Assembly: GCF_014842925.1 (NCBI RefSeq)
Contig: NZ_JACYXJ010000001.1
Coordinates: forward strand, 496,001 to 560,000
Direction: 5' to 3'
Length of the DNA stretch: 64,000 nt
DNA from: Roseibium polysiphoniae
GTDB taxonomy: Bacteria; Pseudomonadota; Alphaproteobacteria; Rhizobiales; Stappiaceae
Shown one piece after another: positions 44,563 to 53,785 of this stretch. The translations under genes were made by a program, and so were the position numbers. The notes under the pieces are model-generated. The model did not search any database. It had not been told where the DNA came from and was given only the letters and a program-made list of their open reading frames with translations. Position 1 is the stretch's first letter. The number at the start of each line of letters is the position of its first letter.

Positions 44563-45765
44563 TCAGTCCGCGGCGTGGACGAGTGTTTTCGCGATGCGGT
44601 CCAGCTCCGCGATCGCGCAAACGATATGATAAAAGGAACTTGCTGGCGCGGGCTCATCGACAAAAGAACCGTCCTGCCTGAGCTTGTCCTTCCAAAGGCC
44701 AGCCGGTGCAGCGTTGAGATAGAGAAAAAGCGCATCTGAACTGCGGACGATGTCCTCAAGATAGGCCTCGCGTTCGATGCCCGTTGAATGGGCGGCAAGA
44801 GCCACCGCAGCCTTGATCCACTCCGTCTGCCCCCACAGACGCGCAAGCGGGTCGCGCACTGAGAAATCGTCGTTCAACGCCATGATCGCCACTTGCCGAT
44901 CCGTGTCGATCCCGCGGGTTTCGCCAATCTGGTAGAGGCGCCGCGCCATCTGCAGCGCTTTGGCGTTGCCGCGCAAGGTGCCCCATCTGACCAGAAGCCA
45001 GGCCCACTCAAACTGATGGCCAGGCTCCATCACACGTCCGCGATCATCCGGCATGGGCGACCAGTCAAGGTCGAAAAACTCCCTCAGGCCGCCATTCACC
45101 GGATCAATAAAGCAATCCATGGCAAGACCGGCAATCTCGTCGGAGAGGGCAAGCCATGGTCCAGAGGTGTCAATTTGCTCCAAGGCGAGCGCAGCCTCGA
45201 ACATGTGCATATGCGGGTTGGAGCAAAGCGGAGGCTCGTCCGGGTTTTTCTCTCGAAATCCGCGCTCTGTATGCCCGTATTGACGGCGCAGCATTGCCAG
45301 CATGTCCCTCGAGCGGGCCAGGAGCTCCGTCTTGCGCTCGGGCAGAACTTCGGCGGCCTGGTACATGCCGAACAGTGCAAACGCGTGATTGTAGAGGTCA
45401 AAGCTCGCGTCGGCCGCGGCACCGTCCGGCGCGACTGCTGCCGCGATCAAACCGTCTTCAAGACCATAGTGCTCCAGATACCAATCGAGTCCCCCGGCGA
45501 CGAGATCGTTGACTGGACCGTCCCATCCAAGGCGGCCGGCTTCTATGAAACTATAGATCTGCCTTGGCTGCACGCGCGCTCTCTTGGGAACGGCGCAGCC
45601 TTCGCCCGTCTGCAATTCAAGAGCTTCATAGAACCCGCCGTTTTGCCTGTCAGCGCCCTTGGTCGACCAAACAGGCAGGGCGTCGTCAATCAGCCAGTTC
45701 AAGAGCTTGCTGGCGGTCTTGATGACGGACATTTCGGCGGCGACAGAAGGAATTGCGTTGGCCAT
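44563..45765 (-). CDS. AGE-family epimerase/isomerase (N-acylglucosamine 2-epimerase-like)
   Basis: A 400-residue (alpha/alpha)6-barrel sugar isomerase. Seen: GGFYEALEL (about 43-51), RARVQPRQIYSFIEAGRLGW (about 61-80), CSNPHMHMFEAALAL (about 181-195), EPGHQFEWAWLLVRWG (about 245-260) and WGQTEWIKAAVALA. The His residues of HMHMFEA and GHQFEW are the expected catalytic histidines. Substrate may be mannose/fructose, cellobiose-like or N-acetylglucosamine, and close relatives cannot be separated by eye. ATG 45765 is preferred to a TTG at 45813. It is divergent from the capsule operon, sharing the upstream region, so it may supply a hexose or mannosamine precursor, though this is inference. Confidence 0.88.
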   Translation of the reverse strand: MANAIPSVAAEMSVIKTASKLLNWLIDDALPVWSTKGADRQNGGFYEALELQTGEGCAVPKRARVQPRQIYSFIEAGRLGWDGPVNDLVAGGLDWYLEHYGLEDGLIAAAVAPDGAAADASFDLYNHAFALFGMYQAAEVLPERKTELLARSRDMLAMLRRQYGHTERGFREKNPDEPPLCSNPHMHMFEAALALEQIDTSGPWLALSDEIAGLAMDCFIDPVNGGLREFFDLDWSPMPDDRGRVMEPGHQFEWAWLLVRWGTLRGNAKALQMARRLYQIGETRGIDTDRQVAIMALNDDFSVRDPLARLWGQTEWIKAAVALAAHSTGIEREAYLEDIVRSSDALFLYLNAAPAGLWKDKLRQDGSFVDEPAPASSFYHIVCAIAELDRIAKTLVHAAD

Positions 45766-46026
45766 CAGGACATCCGATCTAGGCTTCTCTGGAGCAAAGG
45801 GCGATTCGCTCAATCAAACCGAAATATTGCCCTTTTCTATTCCCTTGCGGCAGCAAAGCGCCGGAAAAAAGTGACCTGATCTCAATTCGTTAACGATTTC
45901 AGAGTGGAGTGTTGCCGGGGAACAACAGATAATTGATGCGCGACCAAAAATCACGAAGCTTTCTTGGACACGGTGCGTCTGGGCGTGTTACCAAGCCTGC
46001 GATTGGTTGGGTGGAATGGGTTTGTA

Positions 46027-47157
46027 ATGAGATTTGCGGCTTTAGTTATTTTGTCCATGGCACTTGCGTCATGTGCGGCGCTGCCGGGCGATGGGCCTGG
46101 GGCGATCAATATCTCTTCACAGGATATAGAGGCAGATTCCTCCCAGAACGGTTATTCGATCATCCGAATCGATCGTGAAAACATCGACGTGATCAAGCGA
46201 TATCGACCGCTGGCGTTTGCAAATGAGTTCCGCGGTGTAGGCAGCGGCGGCTCAAGCACGCTTCTTGGCGTGGGCGATACTCTCACGGTCGGGATATGGG
46301 AGGCTGCTCCAGATGGTCTGTTCTCCAGTTCCGACAGCGGAAGCAGTCAGATACCGGCTGTGATTGATGAGACTGGCTATATCTTCATACCCTATGCTGG
46401 CCGCATTCGCGCCGCTGGGTTGAGCGTTGAAGGCTTACGCCAGTCCATCCAGAACAAGTTGATTGGCAAGGCTGTTGAGCCCCAGGTGCTCGTGTCTTTG
46501 CAGCAGAAATTGAGCAAGACGGCGGTCGTGGTTGGCGATGTCGCCAAGCCTGGTGTCTATCCGTTGCCGCTACGTCAGACCCGGCTCCTTGACTTGGTTG
46601 CTACTGCTGGAGGTTCCCGCGAGGCAACCTATGAAACCGTGGTCACGCTCAAACGCGGTCGCCGCTCGGGTACGACCCGCATGGAGCACCTGATCGACTA
46701 CCCGGAGAACAATGTTCTCGTGTCGCCAAATGACAACATTCTGTTGTCACACCGGCCTCGGACTTTCTCGGCATTTGGCGCGGTGAAATCGAACCAGCTT
46801 GTTCCGTTCAAGACCAAGAGTGTGACACTTGCGGAAGCACTCGCGACGGTTGGCGGGCTCAACGATTTCAAGGCCGACTCTGGAGGTATTTTCCTCTTCC
46901 GCTATGAAGACTCCGATCTTGTTCGGGATATTCGCCCGGAGCTGGCGAAGCATGTTGCGAATGAAAAACTGGTGCCGGTTGTCTATCAGCTGAGTTTGCG
47001 CGATCCGAATGGCTTCTTCCTGTCGCGTTTCTTCGAAATGCGTGACAAGGACATACTTTACGTGTCGAACCATCCGACTGCCGAGTTCGGCAAGTTCTTG
47101 CAGATCATCGCGCCGCTGATCAGCAATGTCTCGACCGTCCAGGGTATTACCGAGTAG
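46027..47157 (+). CDS. Capsule polysaccharide export lipoprotein (KpsD/Wza-like)
   Basis: A 376-residue outer-membrane lipoprotein, with signal peptide and lipobox LASC (Cys16). A Poly_export domain follows (LLGVGDTLTVGIWEAAPDGLF ... IPAVIDETGYIFIPYAGRIRAAG, about 80-145), then SLBB-type segments (TAVVVGDVAKPGVYPLPL and FSAFGAVKSNQLVPF) and a C-terminal segment ending FGKFLQIIAPLISNVSTV, compatible with an amphipathic outer-membrane helix. It is longer than the lipoprotein of the other locus. It is the first gene of the capsule operon, and the ATG at 46027 is taken because it gives the standard lipobox. KpsE and the KpsMT ABC transporter are not in the window. Confidence 0.9.
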   Translation: MRFAALVILSMALASCAALPGDGPGAINISSQDIEADSSQNGYSIIRIDRENIDVIKRYRPLAFANEFRGVGSGGSSTLLGVGDTLTVGIWEAAPDGLFSSSDSGSSQIPAVIDETGYIFIPYAGRIRAAGLSVEGLRQSIQNKLIGKAVEPQVLVSLQQKLSKTAVVVGDVAKPGVYPLPLRQTRLLDLVATAGGSREATYETVVTLKRGRRSGTTRMEHLIDYPENNVLVSPNDNILLSHRPRTFSAFGAVKSNQLVPFKTKSVTLAEALATVGGLNDFKADSGGIFLFRYEDSDLVRDIRPELAKHVANEKLVPVVYQLSLRDPNGFFLSRFFEMRDKDILYVSNHPTAEFGKFLQIIAPLISNVSTVQGITE

Positions 47158-47176
47158 TCTCCTTTAAAGATGCGCA

Positions 47177-48577
47177 ATGGTGTCGGGCGATCCGCCCGAC
47201 GCCGAGGAAATCGGGTGTGGTGTGAGCAAGCCTGCTGCCAAACAAAAGGTCTTTTTGTTCCTGCAAGGGCCCCCCTCGATCTTCGCAAGGACAATCGCTG
47301 ACGAGCTCGAGTTGCTGGGATGCAAAACCTTGCGCCTCAACCTTTGCCCGGGGGATTGGCTTTCCTGGCACGACAAGCGTGCCCGCTCCTATCGGGGGAC
47401 GCTTGCGGATTGGCCAAAGTGGCTTGCGAAATTTTGCAAAGAAAATGGCGTCACTGATCTGATCTACTACGCGGATCGCGTTCCCTATCATTCGGCTGCA
47501 GCCGAGGTCGGGAATTCTTTAGGGCTGACCTGCACCACGTATGAGTTCGGATACCTGCGTCCGGATTGGATTACTCTGGAAAGAGACGGGATGTCGGCGC
47601 ATTCCCGCTTTCCAAAAGATCCTGACATCATTCGCGAAGCCGCAGCAGGTTTGCCGGAAATTGACAGGCGGCCTCTTTTTCCGTTTTCCTTTGAAGCTGA
47701 AGCGGTTTCCGAGGTCACCTACAATATGTCGAACGTGCTCTTCGCTGCGTTCTATCCGCGCTATGTCCGCGACAAGCTCTATCACCCGCTGGTCGACTAC
47801 CTGAGCAACATACCGAGACTCATGCTCTCTCGCCGGCGGGCCAGAAATGCGGCCCACCTGATCGACGACGTCATATCGTCAGGCTGCCCCTATTTCGTCT
47901 TTCCCCTTCAGCTGCAGAGCGATTATCAACTGCGCTACAATTCGCCGTTTGACCACATTGCAGAAGCGGCTGAAGACGTTATCAGATCTTTCGCTAAGTC
48001 TGCGCCCATTGCAGCGCGGCTGGTGTTCAAGGTTCACCCCCTCGACAACGGCATGGAGCCTTGGCGCAAGATCTTGCGCACCATCGCCAAGCGCTATGGC
48101 GTCAAGAAACGCGTCTATGTGATCGACGGCGGAAATCTGGATCTGCTTTTGCGCCATTCTGCTGGGGCCCTGACGATCAACTCGACCTCGGGGCTGCATT
48201 CTCTGCGGGTGTCTTGCCCAACCAAGGTTCTTGGTATTTCCCTCTATGATATCAATGGCTTGACCTGCCAGAAACCGATTGATGACTTCTGGCGCGAAGG
48301 CAGTAAACCGGACCCTGAGCTTCTTGATGCACTCGAACGTCTGCTCGCGGCGACCATACAGGTCAAGGGTTGCTTTTATACGGACAATGGCAGGCGCGCG
48401 GGAGCCTATGAAATCGCACGCAGGCTGGCGGCTGGAAGCGTCAATCTCCCTGGCGCGCTTTGTGATGTGGCTCCGCGGTTGAAGCGGGCGCGCGATCTGG
48501 GAATTGCAACAACATTCGACGAACAGATCGCGTCACGCGGCAAGACAGAACGCTGGACCCATGTCTGGCAGGGCTGA
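47177..48577 (+). CDS. kpsS: KpsS-like capsule Kdo transferase, copy 1
   Basis: About 466 residues, of the Capsule_synth/KpsS family. In E. coli group 2 capsules KpsS adds the first beta-Kdo to a lysophosphatidylglycerol-type acceptor. Seen: FLFLQGPPSIFARTIADEL (about 26-44), LNLCPGDWLSWHD, the donor-loop-like FVFPLQLQSDYQLRY, KVHPLDNG (about 290) and LTINSTSGLHSL (about 332-343). Start at ATG 47177, with a GTG at 47222 as an alternative close to the conserved region. It follows the lipoprotein gene by 19 bases and overlaps copy 2 by 17 bases, so translation is coupled. The N-terminus up to residue 25 is unconserved. Confidence 0.9.
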   Translation: MVSGDPPDAEEIGCGVSKPAAKQKVFLFLQGPPSIFARTIADELELLGCKTLRLNLCPGDWLSWHDKRARSYRGTLADWPKWLAKFCKENGVTDLIYYADRVPYHSAAAEVGNSLGLTCTTYEFGYLRPDWITLERDGMSAHSRFPKDPDIIREAAAGLPEIDRRPLFPFSFEAEAVSEVTYNMSNVLFAAFYPRYVRDKLYHPLVDYLSNIPRLMLSRRRARNAAHLIDDVISSGCPYFVFPLQLQSDYQLRYNSPFDHIAEAAEDVIRSFAKSAPIAARLVFKVHPLDNGMEPWRKILRTIAKRYGVKKRVYVIDGGNLDLLLRHSAGALTINSTSGLHSLRVSCPTKVLGISLYDINGLTCQKPIDDFWREGSKPDPELLDALERLLAATIQVKGCFYTDNGRRAGAYEIARRLAAGSVNLPGALCDVAPRLKRARDLGIATTFDEQIASRGKTERWTHVWQG

Positions 48578-49868
48578 ATTGCCAGCGGACGCTTCGCGCC
48601 GGACATTTCTGTTTTTGCAGGGACCCTTGTCTCCGCTCTACAAGAAGCTGGGCACAGAACTTTTGGCGGCAGGTTGCCGGGTGCGGCGGATCAACTTCTG
48701 CTCAGGTGACTGGCTTCATTGGCACGGGGCCGGGACGAGCTCCTTCAAAAATAAGACCGATGCCTGGCCAAGCCATATCGCCGGGTTTCTGGAGCGCGAA
48801 GGGATAACCGATCTCGTCCTCCACGGGGATCAACGCATCTATCACAAGGCAGCGATTACCGAGGCGAACAAACGGGGCATTCGGGTCTTCGTGACGGAGC
48901 TGGGACTACTGAGGTCCGGCTGGATGACGCTTGAGCGGGAAGGCCTTGCCACCTTGAGCCGGTTTCCCAATGATGGGGATGCCATACGGGCGATTGCAAA
49001 TCGCGTTGGTGACATAGATTTTGCGCCCCTGTTCCCGAAGTCCACGGCGCTCGAGATTGTGCCCGATGTCATCTACAATCTGACAAATGTCTTTCTTAAG
49101 CCGCTCTATCCGCACTACCAACGGCACACGCTCTATCCGCCGGTTCTTGAATACCTGCGCGGCGCCTGGCGTCTGTCAACCGAACGACGAAGAGACCGTT
49201 TGGTGAGGCGGCAGATCGACGCCTTGCGGGCAACCGGCAATCCCTACTTTATTTTTCCCCTTCAATTGGAGGGCGACTTTCAGCTACGCGCTCATTCGCC
49301 CTACAAAAGCTTCGCTGAAGTCATCGAAACGGTTGTCACCTCTTTTGCCAAGAATGCGCCGCCTGCGAGCCAGCTTGTCATCAAGACCCATCCTCTGGAC
49401 GTCGGGTTTGAAAATTGGCCGGCCGTTGTTGCAGAGCTCAAGACACGGCATCAGTTGGCGGAGCGGATCGTTTTTCTTGACGGCGGACGGCTTGGAGATC
49501 TTTTCGATGGCGCCTCGGGACTTGTGACACTGAATTCGACGGCGGGCATTGAGGCGATGCAAGCCGGTGTTCCCGTCAAAAGCCTGATGCCAGCGCACTA
49601 TGACATCGAGGGCATGACCCATCAGGGAGATCTGTCCGGCTTCTGGACGTCACCGGAGCGGCCGGACCTTGGGTTGCTCACCGACTATCTGAGAGCCATC
49701 GCAGCGACGGTCCAGGTGCGTGGTTCGATCCACAATCGCGAGGGCGTTGAAGCTGCGGCGAAGAACATGGCTCAAAGGATCCTGGATCTAAGCGTCAATG
49801 AACCCGGCGCCTTCAGTCCTGTCCCGCCGCGGCTTGAAAAGGCACGTGCGCTCGGTGTGCCGCTATGA
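48561..49868 (+). CDS. kpsS: KpsS-like capsule Kdo transferase, copy 2
   Basis: About 435 residues, clearly paralogous to copy 1 in tandem: RTFLFLQGPLSPLYKKLGTEL, INFCSGDWLHWHG, FIFPLQLEGDFQLRAHSP, KTHPLDVG and LNSTAGIEAM align motif by motif, but the rest has diverged widely. ATG 48561 is preferred over an upstream ATG at 48504, lying inside copy 1's 3' end. It overlaps kpsC by four bases (ATGA). Duplication suggests either two acceptor specificities or one that adds a second Kdo, in place of the module missing from the KpsC-like protein. Both are inference. Confidence 0.9.
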   Translation: MSGRAELPADASRRTFLFLQGPLSPLYKKLGTELLAAGCRVRRINFCSGDWLHWHGAGTSSFKNKTDAWPSHIAGFLEREGITDLVLHGDQRIYHKAAITEANKRGIRVFVTELGLLRSGWMTLEREGLATLSRFPNDGDAIRAIANRVGDIDFAPLFPKSTALEIVPDVIYNLTNVFLKPLYPHYQRHTLYPPVLEYLRGAWRLSTERRRDRLVRRQIDALRATGNPYFIFPLQLEGDFQLRAHSPYKSFAEVIETVVTSFAKNAPPASQLVIKTHPLDVGFENWPAVVAELKTRHQLAERIVFLDGGRLGDLFDGASGLVTLNSTAGIEAMQAGVPVKSLMPAHYDIEGMTHQGDLSGFWTSPERPDLGLLTDYLRAIAATVQVRGSIHNREGVEAAAKNMAQRILDLSVNEPGAFSPVPPRLEKARALGVPL

Positions 49869-51556
49869 ACCACGAACCTAAAGTCATCGACCCGGCGCTG
49901 AAGCCGTTTAAGCCCAAGTTCGCTGGATTGGACGGTCTTCTCATTGGCCCCGACGAGGCGCTCTACCAACGGCATCGCAAGAACGTGGCCGATGGCGCGC
50001 GACAATTGACAGTCATCCTGCCCGGGCCATTTGCGATTGATGAGAAGTTTTTCCCGGCGTCGCTGGTTCATATCGGAATTTCCGCAAAGACTGCGAAGGA
50101 TCTGGAAAGCTTCGAGGGCGCCGTGATAGCGAGCCTTCTTACCGAGGATGGCAGCTCGGACGTCTCCGCCGGCAAGATGCTCCTGCGCTGGCGTGAGAAT
50201 ATATCTGACCTGGACAATGGCATTCTCAGTGACCCGGAAAGCGAGAATGCGACCCTTCGTAGCCTGCTGAACGGCGATCAGCCGAAGGCGGGGACACTGC
50301 AACCCAAGGGCTTTTGGGCAAGGTGGGCCGCTGCGGTAGAGGATCAGGGCGAAGACCTCGACAAATACCTAGGCAACCTTTTGAAGCATCACTGCCGCTG
50401 GTTCGAACCTTATGATGGCAGCCGTTGCAGCTTCGAGAACATGCTGTCAGTCGCCGGGATGATGCAGGAAAGCTGGAACGCCAATGACGTTCCCTCCCAC
50501 TGCTATGGCGCACAATACTGGAACCACCCGGCGATCAACGCGACCTTCAAGGGAACGGGCGGTGGCGTCAGTTTTCATGACAGCGACGCGGAAACCCTCG
50601 CAGAAGCCTCGAAGACTGGCGGTCGCGTCTTGTCGTGGGCCGGGCGAACCCGTCCGGAGTTTGAACTGGCCTGTCGCGACGCCCAGGTTCAATTGCTTCG
50701 GATCGAGGACGGTTTTCTCAGATCGGTGGGGCTCGGCGCAGGGCTGGCCAAAGGCGCGGCCTTGGCGATGGACGACACCGGGATCTACTATGACCCTTCG
50801 CGGCCCAGTCGTCTTGAAACCCTGCTCGAGACCTACGAGGTTTCGCCCGAGGAGTGGGAGCGTGGAGCTACGCTTATCAAGGCAATGATCGCCGCACGCG
50901 TATCAAAGTACAATTTCGGCAAGGCCCGTCGTTTTAAGTTTCCCAAAGACAAGCAGCTCGTTCTCGTACCTGGACAGGTTGCCGATGACGCCGCCGTCCG
51001 CAAGTCAAAGTCAACGACCATCGACTGTGCGAACACGCCGAATGTCAACCGGGACCTGCTTCGCATCGCCCGCGAGCGCTGGCCTGCGGCACACATTGTT
51101 TTCAAACCTCATCCTGATGTGGAAACCGGCTTGCGAAAAGGTAAGTTGGAAACCCATGAGGTTCTCCAGCACGCGGATGAAATCGCCCGGCACGCAGATA
51201 TCATCGACCTGATTGAAGCTGTTGACAGGATTGAGACTTTCTCCTCATTGTCGGGCTTTGAGGCTCTCATTCGCGGCAAGGATGTTACGGTCCACGGGCT
51301 GCCTTTTTATGCAGGGTGGGGACTGAGCGAAGATCTGACACAAAGCGAGCGCCGGACGCGCGAAAGATCCATTGAAGAAGTGGTTTACCTGGCGCTCTGT
51401 GTCTATTCTAGAACGATTGACCCGGTTACCCTTTTGCCATGTACGCCGGAGTTTCTGATCGAGCGTTTGGCAGGGCTGCGGCGAAACAGATGGCATGTTT
51501 TCAAGGCAAACTTTTTGCGCAGAGCGTCCTGGTTAGGTCGCAAGATCGGTCTTTGA
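49865..51556 (+). CDS. kpsC: KpsC-like beta-Kdo transferase with a single Kdo module (RkpJ-like)
   Basis: A 563-residue protein. Residues about 250-530 match a KpsC Kdo-transferase module: RIEDGFLRSVGLG (279-291), GIYYDPSRPSRLE, VPGQVADDA (368-376), KPHPDV (414-419), SLSGFEAL (461-468) and GLPFYAGWGL (478-487). These read like the C-terminal module of E. coli KpsC, which normally follows a related N-terminal module in a protein near 675 residues. Here residues 1-245 show none of the RIEDGF/PHPDV motifs. They form a separate, roughly 240-residue unassigned domain containing WFEPYDGSRCSFENML. Overlaps kpsS copy 2 by ATGA and precedes rkpH by 27 bases. Whether rhizobial RkpJ has this layout is uncertain to me. 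Confidence 0.88.
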   Translation: MNHEPKVIDPALKPFKPKFAGLDGLLIGPDEALYQRHRKNVADGARQLTVILPGPFAIDEKFFPASLVHIGISAKTAKDLESFEGAVIASLLTEDGSSDVSAGKMLLRWRENISDLDNGILSDPESENATLRSLLNGDQPKAGTLQPKGFWARWAAAVEDQGEDLDKYLGNLLKHHCRWFEPYDGSRCSFENMLSVAGMMQESWNANDVPSHCYGAQYWNHPAINATFKGTGGGVSFHDSDAETLAEASKTGGRVLSWAGRTRPEFELACRDAQVQLLRIEDGFLRSVGLGAGLAKGAALAMDDTGIYYDPSRPSRLETLLETYEVSPEEWERGATLIKAMIAARVSKYNFGKARRFKFPKDKQLVLVPGQVADDAAVRKSKSTTIDCANTPNVNRDLLRIARERWPAAHIVFKPHPDVETGLRKGKLETHEVLQHADEIARHADIIDLIEAVDRIETFSSLSGFEALIRGKDVTVHGLPFYAGWGLSEDLTQSERRTRERSIEEVVYLALCVYSRTIDPVTLLPCTPEFLIERLAGLRRNRWHVFKANFLRRASWLGRKIGL

Positions 51557-51583
51557 GACTGTAGAATTTTGGAAGGCTTGAAA

Positions 51584-52381
51584 ATGCGCCATGATGTTCA
51601 AGACGTGATTGTCATGACAGGTGCGAGCGGCGGTATCGGTGTCGCACTCGCGCACGAATTGGCACGTCCAAACCGCAAGCTGGTCTTGATCGCAAGGGAC
51701 CGTGAGAAGCTTGAGGCTCTCGCGGCGGCTGTCAGCGAGCAGTGTGCCGCCGTCGAAACAGCTGCGCTCGACGTACGCGACAGAGATGCGCTTCACAGTT
51801 TTCTAGCCGATCTGGATGCCCGGCACCCTGTCGACATGATTATTGCAAATGCCGGGGTCACTGCAGGTCTGGGCCCGAACAGGAGCCGTGAAGGCGACGC
51901 CGAGGCGGACAGGCAGCTGGATATCAACTACCGCGGCGCGGTGAATACGGTGATGGGTGTGGTCGAGGCGATGCGATTGCGAGGACGTGGTCATATCGTC
52001 TTGGTGGCCTCGCTTGCGGGTATGCGCGCCTTGCCGGACATGCCGAGCTACTCTGCGTCCAAAGCAGCCGTGATCGCCTACGGGCATTCCCTTCGCGGTT
52101 GGTTGAAACCCTTCGGCGTGGATGTTTCGATCATCTGCCCGGGGTTCGTGACAACACCGATGTCGGCCCGCCATAAAGGTTCGAAGCCCTTCGAGATGTC
52201 TGCCGAGAAAGCTGCGCGCAAAATGCGTCAGGCGATCGAACGAAAACGCGCCTTCTACGCGTTTCCCTTCGTGCTGGCGACGGGGATACGGCTGCAAAAT
52301 CTTCTGCCGGCCCGCATTTCAGATCTCTTCATGGGCGGCTTCAAAGCGGAGATCGAGGAAGATCCGCGCTTCAGAAAGTAG
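51584..52381 (+). CDS. rkpH: Short-chain dehydrogenase/reductase (RkpH-like)
   Basis: A 265-residue classical SDR. Cofactor motif TGASGGIG (about 13-20), NAG (about 90), catalytic Ser in LVASLAG, and YSASK (about 165-169). ATG 51584 has GGAAGG seven bases upstream; the open frame extends five codons earlier. It is the last gene of the capsule operon and converges on the rkpG-like gene, 18 bases apart. In Sinorhizobium rkp-1, a similar SDR (RkpH) acts with RkpA and RkpG in making capsule lipid; the shared presence of all three here supports that naming. The family alone does not define the substrate. Confidence 0.87.
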   Translation: MRHDVQDVIVMTGASGGIGVALAHELARPNRKLVLIARDREKLEALAAAVSEQCAAVETAALDVRDRDALHSFLADLDARHPVDMIIANAGVTAGLGPNRSREGDAEADRQLDINYRGAVNTVMGVVEAMRLRGRGHIVLVASLAGMRALPDMPSYSASKAAVIAYGHSLRGWLKPFGVDVSIICPGFVTTPMSARHKGSKPFEMSAEKAARKMRQAIERKRAFYAFPFVLATGIRLQNLLPARISDLFMGGFKAEIEEDPRFRK

Positions 52382-52399
52382 CCGGTACGAGCGCTCTGT

Positions 52400-53785
52400 T
52401 TAGCGTGTCGCGCGGATAAGCTTGTCGACGGCGCTGCCTTCTCCGGAAAGCTCGGCGAGTTCTTCCGCAGTGATCCGAACAGCGCGTTCGATCTGCTCGC
52501 TGGTGTGCTCGCTCGTGATGAAGAACCGCAGCCGCGCTGATTTCTCCGCGACCGCCGGAAAAATGATCGGCAGTGCGTTGACGCCCCGCGCCAGCAGCCT
52601 GTTGGACAACATGGCCGCGCGTACGGAATCGCCGACGATCACCGGGACAACGGAGTACCCAGCACTCGGGCCGGTATCCAGCCCTGCCTTTTGCGCCAGC
52701 TTCAGGAAGAGCTGCCCATTGGCTTGCAGCTTTTTGACCCGCTCTGGTTCGCGTTCCATGACGGAAATGGAAGCAATGGCGGCAGCCGTCAAAGCTGGCG
52801 CCAGGCCGACCGAGAAAACAAACCCTGGTGCCGTCACTTTCAGGTATTCGCAAAGCACCCGGGACCCGGCGATATAGCCGCCGCAGGACGAAAAGGTCTT
52901 GCTGAGCGTTCCCATCCAGAGTTCGACCTCTTGGGGATCAACACCATAGTGTTCGGCAATACCCTTGCCTGTTTCACCCAATACACCGATCGAATGGGCC
53001 TCGTCGACCATGAGCCAGGCATCATAGGACTGCTTGAGCTTGACGACCCGTTTCAGGTCCGGGAAGTCACCATCCATCGAGTAAAGGCCCTCGACGATGA
53101 TCAGAACGTTGTCAAACTTGTGCCGGTTTTCGGCCAGGAGCTTCTCCAGGGCGTTCAGATCGTCGTGCGGGAAATTGATACGGGTCGCACCCGAAAGCCG
53201 CGCACCCTCGGCGATGGAGTTATGCACCAGGCTGTCGGTCAGGATCAGATCACCCTTGCGCATCAGATGCCCGATGGTCGTCACATTGGTCGCGTGGCCG
53301 GACACCATGACAATGGCAGACTCGACACCGTGAACCCGTGCCAGAGCATCTTCCAGCTCACCGTGGAGAGGGCGTTCGCCGGCAACGATGCGGCTGGCGG
53401 AAACGCTGGTTCCAAACGTCTCGACAGCATGTGCTGCCGCTTCGTTGATTTCAGGGTGTCCGTTCAGACCGAGGTAGTTGTAGGAGGCGAAATTGTCGAA
53501 GGTCTTGCCGTCGATCTCGGTGGTTCCGGCCGCAAGCCCGTCGTGGGGACGAAAGAAGGGGTTTTCGATGCCCATCATGTCCGCAGCCGCCCGCTGCATT
53601 TGCAGCTGCTTGATCTGCGGCAGCTCGCGAAAGTCAAAGGCTTTGCGTTTTGGCGGAGGCGCCGTGACGGTCTTGGACTCGGGTCTGCGCTGGCGCGAAG
53701 ACCGATGCCCGGATCTGAGGCTGTCCATCAGTTTGGCGCGCTCGTTGGCGGCCATTCCCTTGGGGTTGTCTTTGCTGTCAGTCAT
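52400..53785 (-). CDS. rkpG: PLP-dependent alpha-oxoamine-synthase-like acyltransferase (RkpG-like)
   Basis: A 461-residue class-II aminotransferase-fold enzyme of the KBL/AONS/serine palmitoyltransferase group, which condenses an acyl thioester with an amino acid. Seen: a basic 60-residue N-terminal extension, then FDNFASYNYLGLNGHPEI (about 95-112), SGHATNVTTIGHL, VDEAHSIGVLG (about 254-264) and the PLP lysine in GTLSKTFSSCGGYIAG (about 290-305). Intact. Start overlaps the end of the polyketide synthase by four bases (ATGA), so the enzyme probably releases the PKS chain onto an amino acid, giving an amino-ketone. This is comparable to S. meliloti RkpG, whose exact product I cannot state from sequence. 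Converges on rkpH. Confidence 0.9.
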   Translation of the reverse strand: MTDSKDNPKGMAANERAKLMDSLRSGHRSSRQRRPESKTVTAPPPKRKAFDFRELPQIKQLQMQRAAADMMGIENPFFRPHDGLAAGTTEIDGKTFDNFASYNYLGLNGHPEINEAAAHAVETFGTSVSASRIVAGERPLHGELEDALARVHGVESAIVMVSGHATNVTTIGHLMRKGDLILTDSLVHNSIAEGARLSGATRINFPHDDLNALEKLLAENRHKFDNVLIIVEGLYSMDGDFPDLKRVVKLKQSYDAWLMVDEAHSIGVLGETGKGIAEHYGVDPQEVELWMGTLSKTFSSCGGYIAGSRVLCEYLKVTAPGFVFSVGLAPALTAAAIASISVMEREPERVKKLQANGQLFLKLAQKAGLDTGPSAGYSVVPVIVGDSVRAAMLSNRLLARGVNALPIIFPAVAEKSARLRFFITSEHTSEQIERAVRITAEELAELSGEGSAVDKLIRATR

